Origin: Thermoflexales bacterium
GTDB lineage: Bacteria; Chloroflexota; Anaerolineae; J036; Brachytrichaceae
NCBI GenBank assembly: GCA_019694215.1
Contig: JAIBCK010000001.1
Coordinates: forward strand, 53,219-117,218
Length of the DNA: 64,000 nt
Direction: 5' to 3'
Numbering within the stretch: position 1 is the stretch's first letter; each line of letters opens with the position of its first letter. Position numbers and translations under genes: made by a program. The notes beneath the pieces are model-generated. The model was not told the DNA's origin. It made no database searches and saw only the letters and a program-made list of their open reading frames with translations. This document shows positions 11,341 through 18,684 of the stretch, one piece after another.

Positions 11341-12077
11341 GTGGGCGAGGCCGTCTCCGCGTCCGGCTGCAGGATGAACTTCTCAAACGCCTCCGCCGTC
11401 CATGGCAGCGCCGGTTTGAAGTAGTGCTCGTAGATGGCCTGCGCGTAGACGCGGATTTCGTATTGCGCATCCGCGGCCATGCGCAGGCGCAGAAAGTGCA
11501 TCAGGTTGTGGGCATCCACCTTGCACACCCAGGTGTAGTAAACGGCGAAGCCGGGCAGATAGACGCGCGCGAGCTCGCGGGCAATGCCGGCATCGAGCGC
11601 GGCGCGATACAGGCGATAGCCCTCCTCGAAGTGGGCGAGCGCGGCCGCCGAGAACGGCGCGCCCTCCTCATCGGTCAAAGCGCCGCGGCTGGCCTGCTTG
11701 TTCGAGGGCGATTGCTTGCGCCACGTGTCAGGAAGGTAGAAATCGTTCTCCTCGAAGGGCGTGTAGCGGCCGGACTGTGCGTTGAACTGCCAGGTGCGGT
11801 GGCGCACCCACTGCCACCACGTCACGACCGGGGCGCGCACGCGAAACTTGAACTCGACCTGCTCAAACGGGCTGGTGTGATGGTCCTTGAGCAGGCGGAA
11901 GAGGAGCCGTTTGTCCTTCTCATCGCCCTTGCTCTCGCCCATGAATGAGACACGCGCCGCCGACACAATGGCCATGTCATCGCCCATGACGTCCTGCAGC
12001 TCGATCCAACCCTTGTCAAGGACAGGGACGCGTTTGCCGATCAGCCCGCCGGCCGCCGACCTGTGTTGCTCTGTCAT
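11337..12077 (-). CDS. thyX: Flavin-dependent thymidylate synthase
   Basis: Makes dTMP from dUMP using methylene-THF and NAD(P)H via FAD; 246 residues. The diagnostic ThyX motif RHR-x7-S is present as RHRTWQFNAQS (92-102), followed by GRY. The start MTEQHRSAAG at 12077 is chosen because TACCAT lies exactly 6 nt upstream; a longer frame from 12188 would run back through the divergent gene. It heads a two-gene unit with an MFS transporter. No thyA is in the window. Confidence 0.93.
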   Translation of the reverse strand: MTEQHRSAAGGLIGKRVPVLDKGWIELQDVMGDDMAIVSAARVSFMGESKGDEKDKRLLFRLLKDHHTSPFEQVEFKFRVRAPVVTWWQWVRHRTWQFNAQSGRYTPFEENDFYLPDTWRKQSPSNKQASRGALTDEEGAPFSAAALAHFEEGYRLYRAALDAGIARELARVYLPGFAVYYTWVCKVDAHNLMHFLRLRMAADAQYEIRVYAQAIYEHYFKPALPWTAEAFEKFILQPDAETASPT

Positions 12078-12083
12078 GCGGCA

Positions 12084-12089
12084 ATGGTA
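12084..12089 (-). promoter_or_regulatory. Putative -10 box (TACCAT) of thyX
   Basis: Ends 6 nt before the thyX ATG. It overlaps the opposite-strand -10 of the SirB1-like gene by two bases, forming a divergent promoter pair. Confidence 0.45.
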
Positions 12090-12093
12090 GCAT
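12088..12093 (+). promoter_or_regulatory. Putative -10 box (TAGCAT) of the SirB1-like gene
   Basis: Ends 9 nt before the ATG at 12103; no SD is present. Confidence 0.4.
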
Positions 12094-12102
12094 CCGAACG
12101 GC

Positions 12103-12975
12103 ATGTCCGTTCCTCGCACCCCGCTCCGCCTGCCGGAACCGCACGAGCGGGATCCCTTGCTCCGCCGCTTCCGCGACGAGGTCGTCAAGCCGGAGGCGGA
12201 GATTGACTTTGTCCGCGCCTACATTGCACTCGAGGCCTTTGCGCATCCCGAGGCGCGGGCCGATTGGGCAATGGCGCGTTTGGACGACGTGACCCAGGAG
12301 GCGCTGAAGTGGATCGATGCGCGACCGGTGCCCGCAGCACGGCTGAGCGAAGTTCTCTTTCAGAACCTGGGCTTCCTGGGCGATTCCGCGCACACAGGGG
12401 ATCCAGAGAACAGCTTCTTCAGCCAGGTGCTGACACGCCGCCGGGGCATTCCCATCAGCCTTTCCGTGGTTTTCCTGGAGGTCGCGCGGCGGACTGGCGT
12501 CGAAGCCCACGGGCTGGGCGTACCCGGGCACTTCATCGTCCGTGCGCGCGGATCGGGCGAGAGCGACTTTACGCTGCTCGACCCGTTCTACGGCGGCACG
12601 CCGATCAGCGTCACGGAATGCGCCGCCCGCGTGGCAGCCCTGTCCGGCGGTCGCCTGGCCTTTCGCCCGCAGCACCTGACCCCGGTCGGACCGCGCTACA
12701 TCCTCACCCGAATCCTGAATAATTTGAAGAGTGGCTATGCGGCGAAGGATCACTCCGCCCCGGCCGCCGCGGTCGTCGAGCGCCTTCTGGTGCTCGACCC
12801 GACAAACGCCACCGAGTGGCGCAACCTGGCCCTGTTGCGGGCGAACCTTGGTGAGCGGTCGCGTTCGTTGGACGCCTGGGAGCGCTTCCTCGCGCTCGCC
12901 CCACCCTCCGACGAGACCGAGCTGGCCCGCAAGTACGCGGCCGGTCTGGCGGACCAGCTGGCGCGGGCGAACTAG
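12103..12975 (+). CDS. SirB1/UPF0162-type transglutaminase-like protein with TPR
   Basis: A 290-residue protein. The central part (about 85-170: LSEVLFQNLGFLGD, RRRGIPISLSVVFLEVARR, VPGHFIVR, LLDPFYGG) is the transglutaminase-like fold of the UPF0162/SirB1 family. The usual catalytic Cys is not obvious (SVVFLEVAR instead), while a His (GHF) and Asp (LLDPF) are present. The C-terminal 70 residues form TPR-like helices (LLVLDPTNATEWRNLALLRANLG). The cellular role of the family is unclear. Its stop shares a CTAG with the convergent dinB stop. Confidence 0.75.
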   Translation: MSVPRTPLRLPEPHERDPLLRRFRDEVVKPEAEIDFVRAYIALEAFAHPEARADWAMARLDDVTQEALKWIDARPVPAARLSEVLFQNLGFLGDSAHTGDPENSFFSQVLTRRRGIPISLSVVFLEVARRTGVEAHGLGVPGHFIVRARGSGESDFTLLDPFYGGTPISVTECAARVAALSGGRLAFRPQHLTPVGPRYILTRILNNLKSGYAAKDHSAPAAAVVERLLVLDPTNATEWRNLALLRANLGERSRSLDAWERFLALAPPSDETELARKYAAGLADQLARAN

Positions 12976-13460
12976 CCGCTCTCGGCGAGCCAGCCCAATG
13001 CCTGGCGGATCTCGCCGAGGTGATAGGCGTTGTGCGCGATGAGCGCTGTCGCGCCAGCCACCCAATCCGGGTCCTTGGCCGCGTCGGCGTCCGCCAGAAG
13101 CGCCTGGGCGAGCCGATAGCCCTCGCGCAGCTCCGCGATGGCCGCCGCCCACTCCGCTTCGGTGACGACGTTCGCGGCGCGCCAGATTGCGCCCCAATCC
13201 TTGCGGGTCCGGTCGGTGCCGCGCACGTAGCCATCCGCCACCCGCAGGTAGAACGCCATGTGTCGGACGTGCGCGGCCAGGGTGTTGGATGTATTGCCCA
13301 ACGGGCGGGACGCGGTCGCGGCCGAGACGCCGGCCAGCGTCTCGAACAACGAGGTGCCGCGGTCAAGGTAGACACCCGTGACGCGCTCGAAGGTCTCGGT
13401 GAGGACGAGGTTCAGACCGGCGACGACCGGGTCCGGGTTAGGGGCAGCTTGAGTTGTCAT
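12972..13460 (-). CDS. DinB-superfamily protein
   Basis: A 162-residue four-helix-bundle protein. Metal-ligand histidines typical of the DinB/YfiT superfamily occur in AAHVRHMAFY (about 62-71) and in AHNAYHLGEIRQAL near the C-terminus. Relatives include thiol-dependent S-transferases (bacillithiol- or mycothiol-linked) and unknowns, so the substrate cannot be stated. The ATG at 13460 lies 7 nt after a GATACT box. One copy of a 17-bp dispersed repeat ends 17 nt upstream of that box. Confidence 0.7.
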   Translation of the reverse strand: MTTQAAPNPDPVVAGLNLVLTETFERVTGVYLDRGTSLFETLAGVSAATASRPLGNTSNTLAAHVRHMAFYLRVADGYVRGTDRTRKDWGAIWRAANVVTEAEWAAAIAELREGYRLAQALLADADAAKDPDWVAGATALIAHNAYHLGEIRQALGWLAESG

Positions 13461-13467
13461 GCCCGCG

Positions 13468-13473
13468 AGTATC
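13468..13473 (-). promoter_or_regulatory. Putative -10 box (GATACT) of the dinB-like gene
   Basis: Ends 7 nt before the ATG at 13460. With a 17-nt spacer, the -35 position would fall on GGCAGT inside repeat copy A. Confidence 0.4.
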
Positions 13474-13490
13474 GCCGGATCGCGCGCTTC

Positions 13491-13507
13491 ACTGCCTATG
13501 CGAAGGG
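13491..13507 (-). repeat. 17-bp dispersed repeat, copy A
   Basis: CCCTTCGCATAGGCAGT on the minus strand, directly after the stop of the PPOX gene and upstream of the dinB-like gene. Identical copies lie at 14172-14188 and 16194-16210, all in the same orientation. Confidence 0.85.
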
Positions 13508-14137
13508 CTAGTACAGCGTGGCGCGCTGCCGTTCAGCCAACGTACGATCATAACCCTCACCCCCGAGCGCGCCACCGGACAGCGCCGCAAGAATCGCGCC
13601 CGTCGTCGGAACGCCCACCGGGCGACCATCCGCAGCGCGCTCCCACAGCCCGGATCGCTGCATCGCCCGCGCGCACTGGAAGAAGACCGTCTCGACCCGA
13701 ATCACCAGCACACATTTCGGCGCGTTCCCGGAGACGGCATATCGCGCGAGGAGGTCGGCGTTGCGGTGTAGCTCGGCCCGCCCATTCACGCGAAGGGTCT
13801 CTCCCACGCCTGGAATGAGAAAGAGCAGCGCGACGCGCGGATCCGCCACGATGTTGCGCAGGCTGTCGATGCGGTTGTTCCCGCGTCGCTCGGGCAGGTG
13901 CAGCGTGTGCGGATCGATCACCCTGACAAAGCCAGGGGCGTCGCCGCGCGGCGAGACATCGAGGCCGTCTGATCCTACGGTTGCAAGCAACACAAACGGC
14001 GAGGCCGCGATCATCGCCGCGTAGGCGGGATGCACCTCGCCCACTTCCTTGACGCGCGACGCGGGCTGAACGGCGTCAAACAGGGCTTCGAGCTCGGCGA
14101 GCTCGGTGATGTGACCGGGCGCGGAGGGTTGTGGCAT
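13508..14137 (-). CDS. PPOX-class flavin-dependent protein (pyridoxamine 5'-phosphate oxidase-like)
   Basis: A 209-residue split-beta-barrel flavoprotein. MIAASPFVLLATVGSDGLDVSPRGD and VRVIDPHTLHLPERRGNNR are the characteristic flavin-binding strands of the PPOX superfamily, of the type annotated MSMEG_1061-like. Members reduce varied substrates with FMN (or F420 in sister families); the substrate is unknown. The start at 14137 (MPQPSAPGH) is preferred over 14161 because CACAAT lies 6 nt upstream. It has its own promoter, and repeat copies flank it on both sides. Confidence 0.75.
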   Translation of the reverse strand: MPQPSAPGHITELAELEALFDAVQPASRVKEVGEVHPAYAAMIAASPFVLLATVGSDGLDVSPRGDAPGFVRVIDPHTLHLPERRGNNRIDSLRNIVADPRVALLFLIPGVGETLRVNGRAELHRNADLLARYAVSGNAPKCVLVIRVETVFFQCARAMQRSGLWERAADGRPVGVPTTGAILAALSGGALGGEGYDRTLAERQRATLY

Positions 14138-14143
14138 GCACCG

Positions 14144-14149
14144 ATTGTG
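14144..14149 (-). promoter_or_regulatory. Putative -10 box (CACAAT) of the PPOX gene
   Basis: Ends 6 nt before the ATG at 14137 and thereby decides that start. Repeat copy B lies 22 nt further upstream. Confidence 0.45.
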
Positions 14150-14171
14150 ACACACGCCCACGCCCGCCTGT

Positions 14172-14188
14172 ACTGCCTATGCGAAGGG
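14172..14188 (-). repeat. 17-bp dispersed repeat, copy B
   Basis: CCCTTCGCATAGGCAGT, identical to copies A and C, between the MFS stop and the PPOX promoter. Confidence 0.85.
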
Positions 14189-14203
14189 CGGCGCGGGCCG
14201 CGC

Positions 14204-15412
14204 TCAATCGCCGCGCACGCGCAGGCGCGTGAAGAGGACGACGGTCACCGCCAGCGCAACGAGCGCAAGCCCATAGGTCGCATTCAGCCCGATGGCGCGA
14301 TACAGCGGCAGGGCGAAGAATGCCGCAAGAGTACGGCCCACCGAGTTTGCCGCGTTGAATGAGCCCGCCACCGCCGTGCGCGCCGTCGGCATGATCTCGG
14401 TCATGATTGGCAGCGACGACACGATCGCATACTCAAAGCCGAGAAAGACCAGGAACAGCGCTGCAATCGCCGCGGCGAGTGTGCCCTCCACCAACAGGAA
14501 GGCGATCACACCCACGGCCATGAGCACCAGACCCCCCAACACCGAGCGGCGCTTCCCGATCCTGTCCAACGCAAAGATGATCAGCAGTTCGGCCAGGATG
14601 TCGGCCAGGCCAAGCACCAGCGAGGCCAGCCCGATCTGCTCGGCGTTCAGGCCAAAGCGGGCCACGAGGTGTGGGGAATAGACCACCACGACGAGTTGGA
14701 TCGAGACCATCAGCATCGACCCAAAGGCGAGCAGCCGCCGCACCTGGCCATTGCGCAGCGCCTCACGCACGCCCCCCGCCGATGCCGCAGCCGCGATGGC
14801 GCGGGTGTGGTCGGTCGTGAGCGCAAAGCGCAGCACCGCCGCAGCGCCAAGCAGCGCGATCACCCCCAGCGCCCAGAACGGCGCCCACCACACCACGCGC
14901 TGCAGCAACACTCCAAACGCGGGCACGCCGATGATCCATGCCAACGCCCAGGCCAGCTCGAGCACGCCGAGCACCGTGCCGCGCCGGTCAAACGGCACCG
15001 TGTCGGCGACAAAGGCCTGCGCCTGCGGTCCGACCAGGCTGCGGCCCAGGCTGAGCACAACGCACAGGATCAGCACCGCCGGAAAGCTCGGCGCGAGCGC
15101 GAGGGCGAAGCAGCCAGAGGCGAAGAGGCCAACGGACAGAAGAATGGTGCGGCGCGCACCGATGCGGTGCTCGAAGGCGGCCACCAACGGCGACACCAGC
15201 CCGGTCAGGCCAAGCGCGACCGCCAGCCAGCCACTGCTCTCGGGCGGCGCTCCAAACGCGGCGGCGATGAAGATGATGTACGGGATCGGCGCGCGGACGG
15301 AGGTATCGCCGGCGAAGCGAAGCAGCGCAAATGCTCCCACACCGCGCCAAAGCGCGGCGGGCGACGCGGGGCGCACCTGGCGCGCCGGAACCGAAGGCGT
15401 GTCCCCGTCCAT
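14204..15412 (-). CDS. MFS transporter
   Basis: A 402-residue major-facilitator protein. The loop between helices 2 and 3 reads EHRIGARRTILL, matching the MFS D/E-RxGRR signature. About 12 helices are visible and the N-terminus is charged. The ATG lies 3 nt after the SDR stop, so it is the last gene of the operon that starts at the Lon-N domain gene. The substrate is unknown; efflux is as plausible as uptake. Confidence 0.8.
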   Translation of the reverse strand: MDGDTPSVPARQVRPASPAALWRGVGAFALLRFAGDTSVRAPIPYIIFIAAAFGAPPESSGWLAVALGLTGLVSPLVAAFEHRIGARRTILLSVGLFASGCFALALAPSFPAVLILCVVLSLGRSLVGPQAQAFVADTVPFDRRGTVLGVLELAWALAWIIGVPAFGVLLQRVVWWAPFWALGVIALLGAAAVLRFALTTDHTRAIAAAASAGGVREALRNGQVRRLLAFGSMLMVSIQLVVVVYSPHLVARFGLNAEQIGLASLVLGLADILAELLIIFALDRIGKRRSVLGGLVLMAVGVIAFLLVEGTLAAAIAALFLVFLGFEYAIVSSLPIMTEIMPTARTAVAGSFNAANSVGRTLAAFFALPLYRAIGLNATYGLALVALAVTVVLFTRLRVRGD

Positions 15413-15415
15413 CGC

Positions 15416-16177
15416 CTACCCGCGCCCCACGTAGGGCATCTTCGTCGCCATCACCGTCATGAACAGGACATTGGCCTCCAGCGGCAGATTGGCCATGGAC
15501 AGCACCGCCTCGCCGACGTGTCGCACATCCATGACGGGTTCGCTCGCGAGCGTGCCGTTGGCCTGGGGCACCCCGCGCGGCATGCGCGTCGTCATGTCCG
15601 TCAGCGCATTGCCGATGTCGATCTGCCCGCACGCGATGTCGTGCGCCCGCCCCTCGAGCGCCAGCGACTTGGTCAGGCCGCTGATGGCGTGTTTGGTCGC
15701 GGTGTAGGGTGCCGAGTTCGGCCGGGGCGTGTGCGCGGAGATCGAGCCGTTGTTGATGATGCGTCCCCCGCGCGGCGTCTGCGCCTTCATGATCCGAAAC
15801 GCGCGCTGGGCGCACAGAAAGGGCGCCGTCAGGTTGGTCTCGACCGATGCCTGCCACTGCTCCAGCGTGACGTCTTCGATGGGACCGCCCTGGCTGACGC
15901 CGGCATTGTTGAAGAGCAGGTCGAGGCGGCCAAACTCGGCCAGAACCCCCGCAAACAGCGCGTCGATGTCCTCGACGCGGCGCAGGTCGGCCGGGATGGC
16001 CACGGCGCGGCCGGTCGGGACGGCGGCCTCGGCGATCACGGCCTCGAGCGCCTCCCCGCGTCGCCCGGCCAACGCCACATGCCAACCCGCGGCAAGCAGG
16101 GCCAACGTGGCTGCGCGGCCAATCCCGCTGCCCGCACCGGTGACGAGGGCGAAGCGGCCGGTTTGATGTGTTTCCAT
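15416..16177 (-). CDS. Short-chain dehydrogenase/reductase (SDR)
   Basis: A 253-residue classical SDR. The Rossmann glycine motif is TGAGSGIG (about 12-19), NNAG is at about 90, the catalytic serine lies in NNGSIS, and the Tyr-Lys pair is in YTATK. The product would be an NAD(P)-dependent oxidoreductase of unknown substrate. The start at 16177 (METHQTGRF) is chosen because GGAGG sits 7 nt before it; an upstream GTG reading overlaps that SD. It sits between asparaginase and the MFS gene in the operon. Repeat copy C lies just upstream. Confidence 0.85.
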   Translation of the reverse strand: METHQTGRFALVTGAGSGIGRAATLALLAAGWHVALAGRRGEALEAVIAEAAVPTGRAVAIPADLRRVEDIDALFAGVLAEFGRLDLLFNNAGVSQGGPIEDVTLEQWQASVETNLTAPFLCAQRAFRIMKAQTPRGGRIINNGSISAHTPRPNSAPYTATKHAISGLTKSLALEGRAHDIACGQIDIGNALTDMTTRMPRGVPQANGTLASEPVMDVRHVGEAVLSMANLPLEANVLFMTVMATKMPYVGRG

Positions 16178-16193
16178 GCGCACCTCCACGACT

Positions 16194-16210
16194 ACTGCCT
16201 ATGCGAAGGG
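16194..16210 (-). repeat. 17-bp dispersed repeat, copy C
   Basis: CCCTTCGCATAGGCAGT. Here the repeat contains the last codons and stop of the asparaginase gene (Pro-Phe-Ala-TAG) and ends 16 nt before the SDR ATG. Confidence 0.85.
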
Positions 16211-17227
16211 GGCGTCCGAGAGCGGCCGCGACAACTCTCCGCGCAGGTTCTCCCCCATCAGGAAGCGGACGCGGTCGGGCGACAGCCCGCGCCCCAGCAG
16301 CACATACAGCTTGGACAATGCCGCCTCGGCCGTCATGTCCCAACCGCTGACGACGCCCATCGGGGCCAGCCCGGTCGCATATGCATCGAGGTCCACGCTT
16401 CCGCGCAGGCACTGCGTGCGCGCCACGATCACCACGCCGCGCCCAACGGCGCGTCTCAAGGCCTCCGCAAAGCCGCGGCCGGAGACGGGGCCATTGCCCA
16501 CGCCGTAGGCCTCGAGCACCAAACCCTGCAGCGGCGGCTGCAACATGCGGTCGAGCATGCGGGCATCGATGCCCGGGAAAAGCCGCGCTGCCGCAATGAC
16601 GGGCTCCACCTGCTGCGGCGTGAGGGCCATCGCCTGCGGCACCGGCAACAGGGCAGCGGCGTTGACCTCGAGGTTGATCCCCGCCCGCCCCAGCAGCGGC
16701 GCATTCGGCGCATCAAAGGCCTCCAGCCCTTCGGCATCGACCTTGACGCTGCGGCAACCCCGCAGCAGACGCCCGCCAAAGAACAGGCACACTTCCGGTA
16801 TCGGCCGTCCCGCCGCCAGCAGCACACTGGCGATGAGGTTCTCACGCCCATCCGAGCGCAGTTCGCACAACGGAATTTGCGACCCCGTCACGATCACGGT
16901 CTTTGGCCCGCGCAGCATGAACGCCAGCGCCGAAGCCGTGTAGGCCATGGTGTCGGTGCCATGCAGGACGACGAAGCCATCGTAGTCGTCGTAGCGCGAT
17001 GCGATGTCCTCGGCGATGCGCCGCCAGCGCGCGGGGGTCATCTCACTGGAATCGAGCAACGGCTGATACTCGCCCACCTCGATGTGCGGCATGGCCGGGT
17101 CGTCAAAGGCCGGGATGGCGCGCAGCTGTGATTCGAGGTAGCCGGGCGACGGGGCGAAACGGCCCTCCGCGTCACGGCGCATGCCAATGGTGCCGCCAGT
17201 GTAGGCCACATACACGCGTTTGCGCAT
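16199..17227 (-). CDS. Type I L-asparaginase
   Basis: Hydrolyses L-Asn to Asp and ammonia; 342 residues with no signal peptide, so cytoplasmic. The N-terminal nucleophile loop is AYTGGTIGMRRD (Thr10/Thr13 region), and the second catalytic motif is VVLHGTDTMAYTASALAF (about 87-104). TGSQIPL and a C-terminal lid complete the asparaginase/GatD fold. It starts 12 nt after the methyltransferase stop within the operon. Its 3' end is one copy of the dispersed 17-bp repeat. Confidence 0.9.
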   Translation of the reverse strand: MRKRVYVAYTGGTIGMRRDAEGRFAPSPGYLESQLRAIPAFDDPAMPHIEVGEYQPLLDSSEMTPARWRRIAEDIASRYDDYDGFVVLHGTDTMAYTASALAFMLRGPKTVIVTGSQIPLCELRSDGRENLIASVLLAAGRPIPEVCLFFGGRLLRGCRSVKVDAEGLEAFDAPNAPLLGRAGINLEVNAAALLPVPQAMALTPQQVEPVIAAARLFPGIDARMLDRMLQPPLQGLVLEAYGVGNGPVSGRGFAEALRRAVGRGVVIVARTQCLRGSVDLDAYATGLAPMGVVSGWDMTAEAALSKLYVLLGRGLSPDRVRFLMGENLRGELSRPLSDAPFA

Positions 17228-17239
17228 GGGCTGTGTCCG

Positions 17240-17938
17240 TCAGGCGACGCGCGTCGCCGTGGCATGCAGGAAGAAGCGCGCCGTCTCGCGCGCCTCGGCG
17301 CGCCAGCCCAAAGCGGTCAGCCGCGCCTCGAGATCGCCCGGCGCGTAGAAGCGCTTGTAGATTTCAAACTGCCGGCCATCGTTCAGTTTGCGCGTCATGA
17401 CTTCGGCATCGGGCGCAGGGAGGCGATGGTCGAGCGCCTGGGAGCCGGCCTCTCGACGCGAGTCCACGAGAAAGACACGGCCCCCGGGCGCCAGCGCCCT
17501 ACGGACAAGGTCCCAGAATGCCACGAAGCGATTCTCGGGCACATGCGAAAGCCAGAAACTGAAGAAGACGACGTCGTAGCGCGCATCGGGTTTCCAGGTG
17601 AAGAGGTCGGCCTGGACGTAGCGTACGCGGGCGTCCTTGAGACGTGCGGCGTTGAGCGCCAGCATTGCGGGCGAGCCATCCACCGCCGTCAAACGGTCCG
17701 CAGTCTTCGCCAGCCGTTGCGTCCACAGCCCGGTGCCACATGCGAGCTCCAGGACGGCCCCCCGCGGCGAAAAAGTGCGCAGGGCATCCGTGACTTCGGC
17801 GGCCTCCTCGAACCAGGTTTGATTGAGCGCCGGACCGCGGTCGTAGCGACCACGCCGCAACCACCATTCGTCATACTCCGCGGCGCGCGCCTCGTAATAG
17901 GCCTGCTGGGCGTGAAGGATGGGATCTTCGCCGCTCAT
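17240..17938 (-). CDS. Class I SAM-dependent methyltransferase
   Basis: A 232-residue Rossmann methyltransferase. Motif I is VLELACGTGLWTQRL (about 62-76), the acidic end of strand 2 is LTAVDGS, and the post-motif region is YDVVFFSFWLSHVPE. The substrate is unknown. The start at 17938 (MSGEDPILH) forms ATGA with the stop of the preceding gene; the longer frame to 18313 simply overlaps that gene. The HAQQAYYEARAAEYDEWW N-terminus resembles small-molecule methyltransferases. Confidence 0.82.
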   Translation of the reverse strand: MSGEDPILHAQQAYYEARAAEYDEWWLRRGRYDRGPALNQTWFEEAAEVTDALRTFSPRGAVLELACGTGLWTQRLAKTADRLTAVDGSPAMLALNAARLKDARVRYVQADLFTWKPDARYDVVFFSFWLSHVPENRFVAFWDLVRRALAPGGRVFLVDSRREAGSQALDHRLPAPDAEVMTRKLNDGRQFEIYKRFYAPGDLEARLTALGWRAEARETARFFLHATATRVA

Positions 17939-18675
17939 CCGGGTTCGGCCGCCGGAAGCTCCGGCGCGTCCAACGCGGCGCGCACGGCGCGCTGTATGGA
18001 CGCCGGCAAGTCGCGTCGCTTGCCCGCGCCGCGAAGGTAGTCCTTGAGATCGGCCACACGCACGACCGGGATCGGACCCGGTTCGACCTGAAGGGTGGTC
18101 TCCGGGTGCGTGAAGACGACGACGGCGTTGATCGGCACACTCAGCCCAGGCGCCTTCTCGGCCAGGGTCTGCTGCAGCGTGGCCATCGACTTGGTCGCCT
18201 CGTCGTATGGATCGCCAAGCGGTTCCTCGCTTGCCAGGACGCCCGAGAGGCCGCTGCCGCGTCGCTTCCACTTGCCGTTTTCGAACGAAATGCGGCCGCG
18301 CTGCCCCTTGCAAATCAGGGCGGTGATCCCGCCGGCATCGACAAGGTAGTAGTCGATGGGCTTGCGGAAGAGCATCAGCGCGTAGCGACGATCAAGGCCC
18401 TTGAGGCTCTCGCGTAGCATCTTCTCCGGCCGCACGGGAGATGCATAACGGTTGGCCCACACCATCCCGATGCGTGAGATGAGAAAGACCAGAAGCATCA
18501 GCCCGAGCGAGCCGAAGTACATCACGCTGAACAGGTCCGGGTTGTTCGACAGGAAGTTCGAGCCCGGCAGCGTTGCGATGAACAAACCGCCGATCACCAC
18601 CAGCGAGCCGATGATGATGGCGCGCGCGATGGCGCTGTATTTCTTGATCTTCTGCTCGTCGGCGGAAATACGCAT
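17935..18675 (-). CDS. Two-helix membrane protein with a NERD-like domain
   Basis: A 246-residue protein: two transmembrane segments (about 17-38 and 49-69), then a cytoplasmic domain. DYYLVDAGGITALICKGQRGRISFENGKW is cut here only for description; its key parts align by eye with NERD (nuclease-related) domains, which read (V/I)xTKxxxGxI and end with VVVFTHPE. The Lys of the E-x-K signature is kept (Cys-Lys), but the catalytic Glu position is Ile, so nuclease activity is doubtful. It lies 9 nt after fabF and overlaps the methyltransferase start. Family assignment is moderate. Confidence 0.55.
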   Translation of the reverse strand: MRISADEQKIKKYSAIARAIIIGSLVVIGGLFIATLPGSNFLSNNPDLFSVMYFGSLGLMLLVFLISRIGMVWANRYASPVRPEKMLRESLKGLDRRYALMLFRKPIDYYLVDAGGITALICKGQRGRISFENGKWKRRGSGLSGVLASEEPLGDPYDEATKSMATLQQTLAEKAPGLSVPINAVVVFTHPETTLQVEPGPIPVVRVADLKDYLRGAGKRRDLPASIQRAVRAALDAPELPAAEPG

Positions 18676-18684
18676 GGTGGGGTT

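Noticed and set aside
13491..14188. 17-bp repeat acting simply as a -35 element
   Set aside because: The spacing to the proposed -10 box is 17 nt for the dinB-like gene but 22 nt for the PPOX gene, and no matching box exists before the SDR gene.
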